Source of the DNA: Vombatus ursinus | Lineage: Eukaryota; Chordata; Mammalia; Diprotodontia; Vombatidae | Assembly (NCBI RefSeq): GCF_900497805.2 | Contig: NW_020954599.1 | Coordinates: forward strand, 41,220,227-41,284,226 | DNA: 64,000 nt | Direction: 5' to 3' | In this document: positions 54,470-64,000 of the stretch, piece after piece | Numbering within the stretch: position 1 is the first letter of the stretch | Layout: each line of letters starts with the position of its first letter | Translations under genes and position numbers: made by a program | The notes under the pieces: generated by a model | Databases searched by the model: none | Seen by the model: the letters and a program-made list of their open reading frames with translations, nothing else | What the model was told of the DNA's origin: nothing

Positions 54470-55280
54470 CTCAGAATTCAGAATACTAAAAGAATACACT
54501 AAAAATACTAGTAGTTTTGAAGAACCTCATTTAAGTGTTTGATCCAAATCAAATCCAAATTGTAAGGTGAACCATCCAACATCATAACAACATGGACCAC
54601 TTGTACAATTGCTTTCCCAAAGACAAAAGAAAAGAAAATGGTAGCTGCAGAGAACATAAATTCTAATGATTTAGTGGGGCAGGACTGAAAGTAATTGACA
54701 TACAATAGGCCTCGAGGCTAAACCAATGCTCAGGGTCATAGCTTCAGAGCAGATCAGAAAATCTATGGCAAACAGCACTCAAAAGTCCACAGAAACCAGG
54801 TCACTACTGTGTAAACACTTTGCACTGCTTTGTAAACAGGCAGAAACATCATGTCAGTTTGGTGTAAACAGACTAATAACATGCAGAAGCCAGGAACCTT
54901 CTCTGCAGAAGCTTTGTGGACACTGAGCAGAGTCACATGGATCACCATCTTTGAATTATATCTGAGTATCTTCATCTGGATGGATAGATCACTTTTCCTG
55001 ATACGTGGTTGAATAGAGGCTAATACCACCATTTCAGAAGACAAGACAACTGACTTTTCAGCTTTTAAAGACCTTCAAGACTTGGCGTTTGGTCCTAGCC
55101 TAACCGGCTTGAGCCCGTGCTATGATTCTCAGGGCTGTCCCTCCTGCTTCTCAATTCTACAGTTATTTCGTACCTATAATTCAGGAATTGTGGTTTGGAC
55201 ACAACTGAAACCAGTAGATTAAACCAGAGTCCCTGGGCAGACCTGGGTTTCTGGGACAGACAAAGGAGAAGAGAAACCCA
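54470..55280. other. Repeat-poor stretch
   Basis: No recognised repeat. Overlapping opposed frames at 54726-55044 are not supported as genes. Confidence 0.35.
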
Positions 55281-55289
55281 TACATCACA

Positions 55290-55445
55290 ATAATTATAAC
55301 ATATTTGTGGTTACAAAGTGTTTTAGATATTTTAACTCATTTGAACCTTATAACAAGCTGGTGAGGAGTGATCCCCTTTTACGAATGGAGGAAAGGTTGT
55401 GATTTGCCCATGGCATCCCTCAGCTAATAAGCGATTCAACAGGAA
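55290..55445 (-). repeat. MIR relic, reverse orientation, diverged
   Basis: TGGTTACAAAGTGTTTTAGA, ACTCATTTGAACCTTATAAC, GATTTGCCCATGGCATCCCT. Confidence 0.55.
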
Positions 55446-55674
55446 CTTGAACCAAAGTACTTTGACTCATAGTGTAGCAGCAAGTAGCTGTTCTTTTCTC
55501 TGGCCTCTTTGGTGTCTTACAGAAGTTGAAACAGAAGATGTGATTGGGGAAGCTGGGCACACACAAAGTAGCTGTATATCTCAGCACCTCATATAATTCT
55601 CTATAACGAGAGATTATAATTGAGTTGCCAGTCTGCATCAAGGGAAGGTGTTTCCATAATTAATATGGATGAAA

Positions 55675-55752
55675 TTAATATATATATATGTGTGTGTTTA
55701 CATATATATAATAGATGTATGTATATATCATATATACATATATATGTGTGTA
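55675..55752. repeat. AT/TG simple repeat
   Basis: Alternating TATATA, TGTGTG and CATATA tracts. The Tyr/Ile-rich frame across them is not a gene. Confidence 0.92.
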
Positions 55753-56229
55753 TACTTTGTCATGTAGGATATGGCCAACACAAAGGAGAGACCTCCAAAA
55801 CTATTTGTTTCTTTTTACAAGTTCTTATTATTTTTCTCAATGGATCTCCAAGTTAATTTTTTTTATCCTCACAAGAAACATGCATAGTGCCCATGTCCAA
55901 AAATTGCATATCTCAGTCTTGATTTTAAGTAAATTACTTTTCTGGCAGGAGGTGAGTGGTTCCCTAAAGCCACTTCTGAGGAGGCTGCCATGGGGCTTTG
56001 GAACCAGAGCTTTGGAGAAGCTCAACTAGAGTACGGCCATTGTGGTTGGTGGGGGAAGGGGACTGTTAGGTGGCTTCCTATTTAAGTAGTTATTCTTGTT
56101 TACTAGATCCTAAACTCAGTTATTTCTCTAACACTGCAAATCTTACAAACTTCTCAATTTCAGTGTCCCGGCAACTCCATCTTAGTTAAAGCATAAATAG
56201 GAATTGGACTTATGATTTCATTTTAAAGA

Positions 56230-56420
56230 GAAATCCCAGAGTGGAAACTCCTTTACCAAGGCAGGTCATCACCTCCTTTGCAACTTAACAGTTTTACGTA
56301 GTTGTCCAGAGCACTGAGAGGTTAAGTGATCTGTCCAGGATCACACTGTCAGCATGTGACAGAGGAACCCAAGTCTTCCTGCCTCCCAGCTGTTTTATTC
56401 ACTATGCCATGTCTGCCTGC
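56230..56420 (-). repeat. MIR relic, reverse orientation
   Basis: GAGAGGTTAAGTGATCTGTC, CCAGGATCACACTGTCAGCA, ACCCAAGTCTTCCTGCCTCC. Confidence 0.75.
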
Positions 56421-56589
56421 CTCTCTATAGCTCTGAATAATCCAGATAAAGGTTGAGAAAAAAGCCCTACTTACAAATATACCAAATTCACTTATCTTCA
56501 ATATTCCCATGCTCTATAAATGTTAATTCTTCTAGTACTCATGATTACTTTGAGCATTTTGACCCTTAGATAATTCCCTAGAAACACTA

Positions 56590-57035
56590 ATTCCATATAT
56601 ACACACACCTATGTATATATACACATACACATTTACATATACACATATGTATGTGTGCATACACACATATCTACCAGATGCATACCTAGATATACAGATA
56701 AATACATATATGTATATATGCCTTATCTCCTAATTCCATTATGTATGTATATTATTTACATATATAGAAAATATGTATGTGTATATATGTATATCCATAT
56801 ATGTGAGTGGATATATATGGAATTAAAAGATAAAACATGAATATATACACATACTTATGTAAACATATATATAAATATTCATGCTTCATCTCCTAATTCC
56901 ATAAATATGTACCTATGTATGTATATATATAAATGCATATATGTGTATGCACACATACATATGTACACATAATATATAACTCCATATACATATTTCTATA
57001 CACATATATGCCTTATCTCTTAATTAGATGATAAG
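56590..57035. repeat. Compound AT-rich satellite with an embedded L2-like motif
   Basis: ACATATATGTAT-type simple sequence in which CTTATCTCCTAATTCCAT recurs near 56721, as CTTCATCTCCTAATTCCATA near 56885, and as CCTTATCTCTTAATTAGATG near 57009. An inverted relative (GGAATTAAAAGATAAAACAT) lies near 56819. The last unit continues into L2-tail-like GATAAGCTCC. Confidence 0.65.
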
Positions 57036-57084
57036 CTCCTTCAAGATAGAGTTCTTGATGGGTTTTTTTTTTTTTAAACAACTC

Positions 57085-57395
57085 ACAATGCTACATGGGT
57101 CATAGAAGTGACCCTCCATTCTTAAAGGTTATGGCAATAAAGGAAAGTCTTGGGAAGGTTCTCCCAATAGGGATAGATTTCAAGTATGGGTTATACGTGT
57201 CTTGTCTAAAGACAAGCATAACTAAGTTTTGAGAGGCTCATTACCAGACAGGTAATAGTGGAGGGGTGGGAGGTGAAGGGATGAATGTTTTAGACGCAGC
57301 AACTCTCAAAGGCTGTATGTTGAAGGTTTAAAGGTGTCTTTATATGAATCAGTGGAATAAGTCCTTGTGCCCATGAAACTATACATCCTTGAAAT
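57085..57395 (+). repeat. Unclassified dispersed repeat
   Basis: TTTTAGACGCAGCAACTCTC with AAAGGCTG matches CTTAGACACAGCAACTCTCT with AAAGGC near 28990, so it is dispersed. Other landmarks: GGAAAGTCTTGGGAAGGTTC and CATGAAACTATACATCCTTG. Family unknown to me. Confidence 0.45.
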
Positions 57396-57600
57396 AACAC
57401 ATATTTATACAGTACATTAAGTTTTACAAAGTATTTGCCTCATATCAGTCCCATAATGTAGGTAGTACAGGTGCTACTGTCTCCATTTTACAGAGAAGAA
57501 AATTTAGGCTCAGAGATCTCAAATGACTTGCTCCAAGTTGTATGGAATGAGTTAGAGCCCGAAACTGTAGCCAAGTATCCTGGGACTATATCCAATATTC
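57395..57600 (-). repeat. MIR relic, reverse orientation
   Basis: TTAAGTTTTACAAAGTATTT, CTCCATTTTACAGAGAAGAA, GACTTGCTCCAAGTTGTATG. Confidence 0.65.
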
Positions 57601-58089
57601 TTTGCCCAGTATTACTTTTCATTATTCTTTCTCTTATTCTTAGTTCTCAGTGTATCACCTTGATTAAAAAAAAAATCAGTCTTTGCTGAATGAATTACCC
57701 AACAAATTGTACCTAAGTGTGCATGGGGGAACATGGGGATCCAGCCTCAAAACTATGAAGACCTGGGTCCAATAGTACTAGGTGTATAACCCTCGACAAG
57801 CCATTTAACTACTCATTGCTCTGGACAGCTCTCTAACATTCTTAGGCAGCAGAGGTTGCTACTGACTATTGAACCTTCTACTAAAAGATAAAGAGGTCAC
57901 AAACTGTGACATTAGGAATGCTCAGGGGGGAAAAGCTTGAATTCTTTAATCCATATATTTACATCTTTACAGCTACACTTTTTAATGTATCAAGGCCTCC
58001 TTTAGCACTCAGAATGAGGTTTTTAAATGCATCTGTAGAATTTCTAGGATTGCAAGTCCAGGGTGCACTGGCTCTTTAAACTGTTGGTA

Positions 58090-58258
58090 ACTGGGATATA
58101 GTAGACAGCACATTGGAGAGGAAGTCAAAAGGTGGGCTCAAGGTCCAACTCTGCCATTTACTGGTTTGTGACCTTGGACATAACCCTCCCCCTCTCTAGA
58201 CCTGACTTTCCTCATTTGAAAAACAAGGAGACACATCTCAGTTCTGTGATTTTGCAAA
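58090..58258 (+). repeat. MIR relic
   Basis: GACAGCACATTGGAGAGGAA, CCAACTCTGCCATTTACTGG, TGACCTTGGACATAACCCTC, GACTTTCCTCATTTG. Confidence 0.75.
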
Positions 58259-58273
58259 ATAAGAATTTTTTTC

Positions 58274-58415
58274 TTTTTTTTTTTATGAGGCAATGGGGTT
58301 ATGTGACTTGCCCCAGGGTCAGCTGGTAAGTGTTATGTGTCTGAGGCCAGATTTGAACTCAGGTCCTCCTGACTCCAGGGCCGATGCTCTATCCACTGTA
58401 CCACCTAGCTGCCTC
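58274..58415 (-). mobile_element. Short tRNA-headed marsupial SINE, reverse orientation
   Basis: Poly-T, then TGTGACTTGCCCCAGGGTCA, TGAACTCAGGTCCTCCTGAC and inverted head CCACCTAGCTGCCTC. A perfect 13-bp target duplication, AAGAATTTTTTTC, lies at 58261-58273 and 58416-58428. Confidence 0.93.
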
Positions 58416-58439
58416 AAGAATTTTTTTCACTTTTATTTT

Positions 58440-59340
58440 TAGTCTCTCTAAAAATAATTCCTTATCCAGAAATGCAAATCTCCTCATTGAGCTATTCAAA
58501 CTTTCTGGATCACAGATGACAAAAAAATTCTGATATGCCTGTGTTCAAAGTTGACTTGAATTTTATTAAATGGGATAGATGCTGGGAGGTCTGTTTCAGT
58601 CCCTGGAGGGGCCATGAGCAGTTGATGCCATTTTGAGGCTTGGGATTCATACTGACAGCCTCAAGAACCTGGCTAGTTCCCTCCTGGGGTCAAAGTACCA
58701 AATAAATGCAGACAATGACAGTGTTTGGGCCATCCCAAAGTGAACACTTTAGTCAATCAACCAGATGTTTGTCTCCATAATGCCAAGCTTCCACATGTTT
58801 GGAAAAATCCAGATAATTGCCTGGAATTTTCCAGTGGTTTTGACAAGCTGTGGACAAAGTCTTGAGTTACTAGGAATCAAGAGTACCTACAACAGACTTA
58901 ATAGTAGAGTTTTTAAAAGTATAAGAGAACAGCTTTAAAAATTCAACATCAAATGCTCATCCTGGAGAGCACTGTGGGAATATTCCCATAACAATGCTTT
59001 TTAAAAAGAGAACGTCAATGTATCCTTTGTGGTTTCTGAGACCAGAGGTCAGCAGCCCCCACTATCAGAATCATATGGCACTAAATGTCCACAAAGAATG
59101 CACAGAATCTGTAGATTAATATGCCACAGTTAATATTTCTGTACCATTCATTCTCGAACACAGTATTTTTACCATCAGGGAACATACACTGTTAAAAAAA
59201 ATGTGTTTTGCTTTACAACTAAGACATGACTGATATTTCATTTGGAAAGACTTTTCATAACACAACAGATGTCCCCTGACAAGAAAGTTATTGGTACAAG
59301 TAAACTACATCATTGAAATAATGTTAAGGTTCAGACTTTA
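58440..59340. other. Repeat-poor stretch
   Basis: About 0.9 kb with no recognised repeat and no reading frame of note. Contains palindrome-like blocks such as GGAATTTTCCAG near 58824. Function unknown. Confidence 0.4.
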
Positions 59341-59439
59341 ACAGGGGTGGATAAAACTAGAAGGAAGATAGGGAAGGAGAAGAGAGGAAGATGGGGAGAG
59401 ATGAAAGAAAAGTAGGAGAAAGATGAAGCTAAATAGATG

Positions 59440-59675
59440 TAGTGAACAGAGTGGCTGCACCTCAACTCAGGAAGACATGAGTTCAAAACTCAGCCTCAGA
59501 TAATTACTGGACAAGCCATATAACCTTTCTCTGCCTCAGTTTTCTCATCTGTAAAATGTGGGTAATAATAGCACCTACTTCTCAGAGTTTTTCTGAGTAT
59601 AAAATGAAATAATATTTGTAAAGCACTTTGCAAACCTTAAAATTATATGTAAATGTTAACTATTATTATACACAA
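59440..59675 (+). repeat. MIR SINE relic, near full length
   Basis: CTCAACTCAGGAAGACATGA, GCCTCAGTTTTCTCATCTGT, AATAATAGCACCTACTTCTC, TTTGTAAAGCACTTTGCAAA. Confidence 0.87.
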
Positions 59676-59734
59676 CTTGGATAACATTATTAGCCTTGAA
59701 TATTGACACACTGCATTGCTGTTTACTTGTGCTT

Positions 59735-59990
59735 CATTTTTTAAGAGGACTAATGACATCATGGGTAATGTCTTGACTCATGTGTGAATGGAATTTAAGT
59801 AAGGCAGTTGCACGAAGTCATCAGTCTTTCTCTTCCAGAGTCATTGAAGTCCAGTGGCAAGACAAAAGTCAAGACAATTGGAGATAGCACAGGATGCAAT
59901 GAATGACCTTGGTATCTTTGATGCCTGACCAAGGTCTAAGCTACACAGTGCCTACTTCAGCTGCCTTCATGGCCATTGGAACAAATTGTT
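59735..59990 (-). repeat. Module R of the two-module repeat, reverse orientation, old copy
   Basis: AAGAGGACTAATGACATCAT, GAATGGAATTTAAGTAAGGC, TGCAATGAATGACCTTGGTA and CTGACCAAGGTCTAAGCT read as the reverse complement of module R at 35921-36185 and 39983-40250, more diverged. Module X is not evident here. Confidence 0.55.
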
Positions 59991-60337
59991 CTCATTCAAC
60001 CATTGCATCGGGGGAAATCTTCACATGCTTAGGGTAGATGCCCTCCCCTACTCACCAATGGGTTTGAGGTCCATCAGTTACCCTCAAACTTGTTTAGCCT
60101 ATCTACAAAGATGGTTTTACCAGGGTGTGACTGCTGCACACAATATAGCTTCTTGGAACCACAGGTGAAAGTTAGATGCCACATAGGTACCAAAGGTAGA
60201 TGAGCAGCGCTGAGAAGGGCTCAGTAAGCCCTTATACCAGAGATGCTAATCCTCCTTGAACATGCTGTATACCCCAACACATTACATAAAGTTAACACTA
60301 TTCTACTTTGTTATGTTGCCCCTCATTAGATTAGATA

Positions 60338-60372
60338 CAGGTGTGTGTGTGTGTGTGTGTCACACACACACT
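60338..60372. repeat. TG/CA microsatellite, head-to-head
   Basis: A (GT)n tract turns directly into CACACACACAC, forming a small perfect hairpin of simple sequence. Confidence 0.95.
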
Positions 60373-60784
60373 TTTTTTTCAACATTTCAGTACTCTGTAA
60401 GTGTTATATTCTTTTAGCAATTATCATTATTTTAGCACTTTGACAATTAGATTTTCCCTGACATCAATTCCTTTTTCATACATAGACTCTTTTGGCCTTC
60501 ACAAGGTTAACATACATGTGTCCATGTATGTATCTGTATATAAGTATGTATATATGTGTAAAGTCACACGTGTGTGTACATACAATACTATATATACATA
60601 CATTTACTGTGTGTTTAAACGGAAATTAGGTGGGTGTATGTGCTTATACAAATAAGAATGTGTGCACGTACATTTCACATATACAAATATTTGTGCACAT
60701 AACTTCATCAAACCCTAAGCTGTCTTCCTACATTTCTAAGGCCTCTAATTTGTTAGTACTTGCACTTGAACCAAATGAATAGAA

Positions 60785-61045
60785 AACAAATCAAGGCCGA
60801 TACCATTACCAGGGAAGTACAATCAAGAAGACATCAATGACTATTGACCATGTGCCTACCTTCCCAGCTTTCTATAAAATCTTTGTGGGAATGAGCTGTC
60901 AAAGGTGTCCTTGGTGAAAATATGAGAAGCGAACAGGCAGGACTTCATAAGTGATTTTTGACAGCAGACCTCATCCTCACAATAACAATTGATTAAAGGG
61001 TGTGAAAAATAAAAGACTTCGTTTGTTGATTACAAGAGCCTTTGA
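60785..61045 (+). mobile_element. RTE (BovB-like) LINE fragment, reverse transcriptase
   Basis: Conceptual translation across broken frames shows an LPAFYKIF-like block (TTCCCAGCTTTCTATAAAAT), then EQAGL near 60936, then DFVC-LQEPLSE near 61016. Together they follow the RTE order (LP..YKIF, EQAGFRKG, LAFIDYEKAFDSV). Stops and shifts are present. It is related to the C-terminal fragment at 250-700. Confidence 0.6.
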
Positions 61046-61487
61046 GTGAGTAGAGAGACATGCAGGCTTCAATTTCCTCCTGCAATGAGGTTTCTCTACA
61101 TTTACTGGTTAATAGGTAGGTTTCTACTATCCTAAAGTAATGAGGGTATTTCTCTTATTCTGAGATTTAGTTTCAGAGAGCCATGACACATACAGGAGGA
61201 GGGAGCTCTACATTATTTTGCTGAAACACGAATTACATTACCCTGAATCTTGCTGTTATTGAATTTTAAAAGTCTTAAATCTGAATTAAGAGGACAGATT
61301 TCACAAGATTTTAGAATTTATAAATCTATTGGTGAACACTGAATGAAGAGGCCGCAGAATATGGTCCTGGCATGTTACTCTAAAGAAATATGGGCACTTT
61401 CTTTTCAAACATGAAAATCCAGAATTTTTATTTATATTCTTCTAACTAACTGAGGTTCAAAATCAACTTATTATAGATATTTTATTT

Positions 61488-61724
61488 TGTTGTTGTTGTT
61501 CAGTTGTGTCTGACTTTTCATAACCTCATTTGGGGTTTTCTTGGCAAAGATACTGGAGTAGTTTGCCATTTACTTCTTCAGCCCATTTTTTACAGAAGAG
61601 GAAACTGAGGCAAACAGGGTCAAGTGACTTACTGCTAGTGTCTGAAGCCAGATTTGAATTCACAAAAATGTCTTCCTGACTCCATGCCCTGCACTCTATT
61701 GACTGTGCCACCTAGCTGCCCAAC
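61488..61724 (-). mobile_element. Mar-1-like CORE-SINE, reverse orientation
   Basis: TTGTTGTTGTTCAGTTGTGT, TTTGGGGTTTTCTTGGCAAA, GAGGAAACTGAGGCAAACAG and inverted head GCCACCTAGCTGCCC. Target duplication ATTTTATTT (9 bp) at 61479-61487 and 61725-61733. The CCCAGGGTCACACAG segment is deleted after AAGTGACTTA. Confidence 0.9.
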
Positions 61725-61734
61725 ATTTTATTTA

Positions 61735-62880
61735 TTTTTGTTTAAAATACATGTGTGTGTTTCTTTTGTTTTATCTACAAGTCATTGTCCAGGGCATGCC
61801 CCCTCACAAAATTTCCCCTTGTAATCAAGGAAAGGTCAAGAAAAACAGACCACAGCAATGACTATGTATGACAAGGTATGCAACCTTCACACATAGAGTA
61901 CCCCACCCTGTCAACAGAGAGATGGAAATTATTTAATATTTCTAAATAGACTTATAAGAATTTATTTTCACTAGAAAAATGCCAGGTAAAAATATCCAAA
62001 GTTGGTGTGATTTATGTACATCATCAAGCACGCATACTGGCATACATAGGTCCAAATCCAAAAGATCAAAACTTCTTTCCATAATGTGTAAACAAAGCCT
62101 ATCTCAGTTTCCTCATTTGTAAAATAGTGATAAAATTTGAACCACCTATGTTTCAAGGTTGTTATGAGGAAACACTTTGGAAATCTTAAAGTATTACACA
62201 AAATTGAGTTATTACTATTGCTATTATCATCAAGAACAGTTTCACAGCCTCAGAATTCACAGGTACTCCAAACAATGTCATGGACCTGGACAGCTGGGAA
62301 GGGGAACAAGGAAGGAGTCCTTGGTGCTGAAACTGGATGACAGTTTGATAAGCTAGAATAACAGGTCAAATATAAAAAGACGTCATCAGAAAGATACATG
62401 ACCAGAAACAGCAGGGCCATATAGTGAGAGTAAAGGGGTAGTGATGAAAAACTCATGTGTCCCACTGATAGTCACACAACATCAAGAAAGCTAGAATTTG
62501 ATCCTAAGCAAGTTGAGTGGATCCCCTAGAGAGAATTTATGAGAAGACAATGGTAAGAATCACATGAGATGGGTGGTCATGGATGAGCTGCAATCAGTGT
62601 CAGGGATACATAAAGCAAGTAAAAATACTTTTATGAATTAGTACCAAAAATAAATCATACAAGTTAAGGATGGATAGGCAAGGATAATTCTGTCTGTCCC
62701 TGGGAATTCTGCTTCCCTCTGATTGGAGAGGGATATCAAAGAACTCCATCCAGATCCTCCATCTAAGGAGGGCTCCCAGATTTTTCATTTAATGGGAGTA
62801 TATGGGGCAGCCATATCATAAATTCCTATCCAAGTTGAGGATTTCATCATGAACCTATGATGAATGGATACCCCTTCTTC
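61735..62880. other. Mostly unassigned stretch
   Basis: A plus MIR tail-like piece at about 62095-62215 (CTCAGTTTCCTCATTTGTAA). Otherwise no recognised element. Confidence 0.4.
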
Positions 62881-62884
62881 CCAC

Positions 62885-63045
62885 CTTTGCACCTTTTTTC
62901 ACATGTTATCTTTCCCCATTAGATTGTGAGGTCTTTGAGGGCAGGTTTTTTGTTTTGTTTTGTTTTGTTTGCTTTTATTTGTACCCCTAATGCTTAGCAC
63001 AGCATCTGGTACACAGTAGGTACTTAATAAATGTTTATCGACTGA
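62885..63045 (+). repeat. L2 LINE 3' tail
   Basis: CCCCATTAGATTGTGAGGTC, TTGAGGGCAG, a TTTTG microrepeat, CTTAGCACAGCATCTGGTAC and AATAAATGTTTATCGACTG. Confidence 0.85.
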
Positions 63046-63179
63046 TAGACATGGATGCTCAAAGTAATCTGAATAACTTTCAAGTCCCACTTCTGCAACC
63101 TACCAAGATTTGAATTTTGAGTGAATCCCCAAGTCTTTCTCTTTCTTAGGTGAAGAAAAAAAATAATAAATATTTGACA

Positions 63180-63760
63180 ATTGGCTTAGCTCTAGTGAAG
63201 AGATATGAGAATGCCTCTTCTCTTCTTTGCACTAGTGGTCATCTATGGATGTGGAACACTGCATTTGCTGTCAGACTTGATTGATGTGTTAGTTTTACCA
63301 ACCTGCATTTTTTTCTTAATTTTTCATTTTCAATTTTTGTTATAAAGGATGTATTTCTGGGTGAGAAGGGGAGAGATACATCTGGAAATGAAGTTGATGT
63401 AAAAATGAAAGACATCAATAAATTTTTGAGATGCTCAGGGAAAGAGATGGCCATTACTAAGTAATTTTTCTAACCTTGTGCGGCCTTGTAATTTTCTCCA
63501 TAAGTCAATGTTGCTGCCAATCAGGTCAGTTAAAATCAGCCTGTGGGTTATTGGTGATGCTTTGATGACTCTATTTAGATACTTCTGGAGCCTTTCTTTC
63601 CCCTTATCAGTAGTTTTCATGATGGGAGGCATGTGTGCTAGTGGTGGTAGCATCATGCTTCTATTTTTGGAGGATGCATAGTCATCAGTCATCCATGCCA
63701 AATTTGAGAGGTTGGAGACAAGCAATGCCAGACCACAAGGCTAAGCCCTGATAGTGATAT
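63180..63760 (-). repeat. Probable unclassified repeat containing a 96-codon minus-strand frame
   Basis: Read on the minus strand, the 96-codon frame at 63435-63725 contains KERLQKYLNRVIKASPITHR and LIGSNIDLWRKLQGR. Downstream sequence (AATGCAGTGTTCCACATCCA on the minus strand) feels like a dispersed element, but I cannot name it. It has no splice or promoter evidence. A processed pseudogene is an alternative. Confidence 0.3.
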
Positions 63761-64000
63761 CTCTAAGGGGAAAGATCTCTCCAGAAGAAATGACATTCGT
63801 TAGCTTTTTTCATGAACTCCTCTTTATCTGGAAGTCTAGCTTGGCTTACTGCTCTAATGGTAACTCAATATTGTGATAGCCTGTGTAAACCTGGTTATTT
63901 TCACACTGGGGTAGTTTTGTTTTCCCATCAGAAAAGGGCTAGTTTAGCAGGAACTCAATCATCCTAATTGTTGAAATTGAAATGTTCTTGTTTTAGGATG

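Noticed and set aside
1-64000. Search for retroviral LTR elements
   Set aside because: I found no LTR pair, primer-binding site or retroviral protein motif that I could defend. Unassigned stretches may still hide old fragments.

Overview
The window looks like intergenic or deep-intronic DNA from a mammal, almost certainly a marsupial. I recognise no host protein-coding exon, tRNA or rRNA on either strand. The evidence for a marsupial is the repeat content. Mar-1-like CORE-SINEs and short tRNA-headed SINEs starting with a GGGCAGCTAGGTGGC-type box recur on both strands. They sit beside old L2, MIR and L3/CR1 LINE relics, RTE (BovB-like) fragments, L1 pieces and a half-L1 (HAL1). Family names are recalled by pattern, not searched, so species is left open.

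Layout. 0-9 kb: RTE tail split by a SINE, a long L3/CR1 copy, a degenerate tandem array of about 65 bp period, an unclassified element of about 270-bp units interrupted by an L1 3' end, MIR and L2 remnants, and a second L3 copy. 9-19 kb: an hAT relic with an 8-bp target duplication, AT- and GA-rich simple repeats, several SINEs, a 1.2-kb L2 reverse-transcriptase relic, and an L1 ORF2 fragment lacking its 3' end. 19.8-21.9 kb: nested L3, hAT, SINE and MIR pieces carrying a 357-bp inverted repeat with a single mismatch. 22-31 kb: unclassified dispersed repeats, SINEs, a small hAT with a perfect 8-bp duplication, and a 53-bp miniature hAT-like relic. 31.3-34.0 kb: a structurally complete HAL1 inserted in an hAT relic, beside a TG microsatellite that holds a 10-N assembly gap. 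34-46 kb: SINEs, two copies of a two-module repeat whose first module is flipped between copies, and L2 and L3 relics. 46-64 kb: mostly repeat-poor sequence with young-looking short SINEs, L2 tails, a compound AT satellite and a second RTE fragment.

The only long, clearly once-functional reading frame is the HAL1 ORF1 (286 codons from its first ATG). The most unusual structure is the near-perfect inverted repeat at 19901-21472. Its right arm appears to be a late reverse-complement insertion into an older MIR at an ATT-rich junction. No working gene network is visible; the window reads as layered insertions into neutral DNA.
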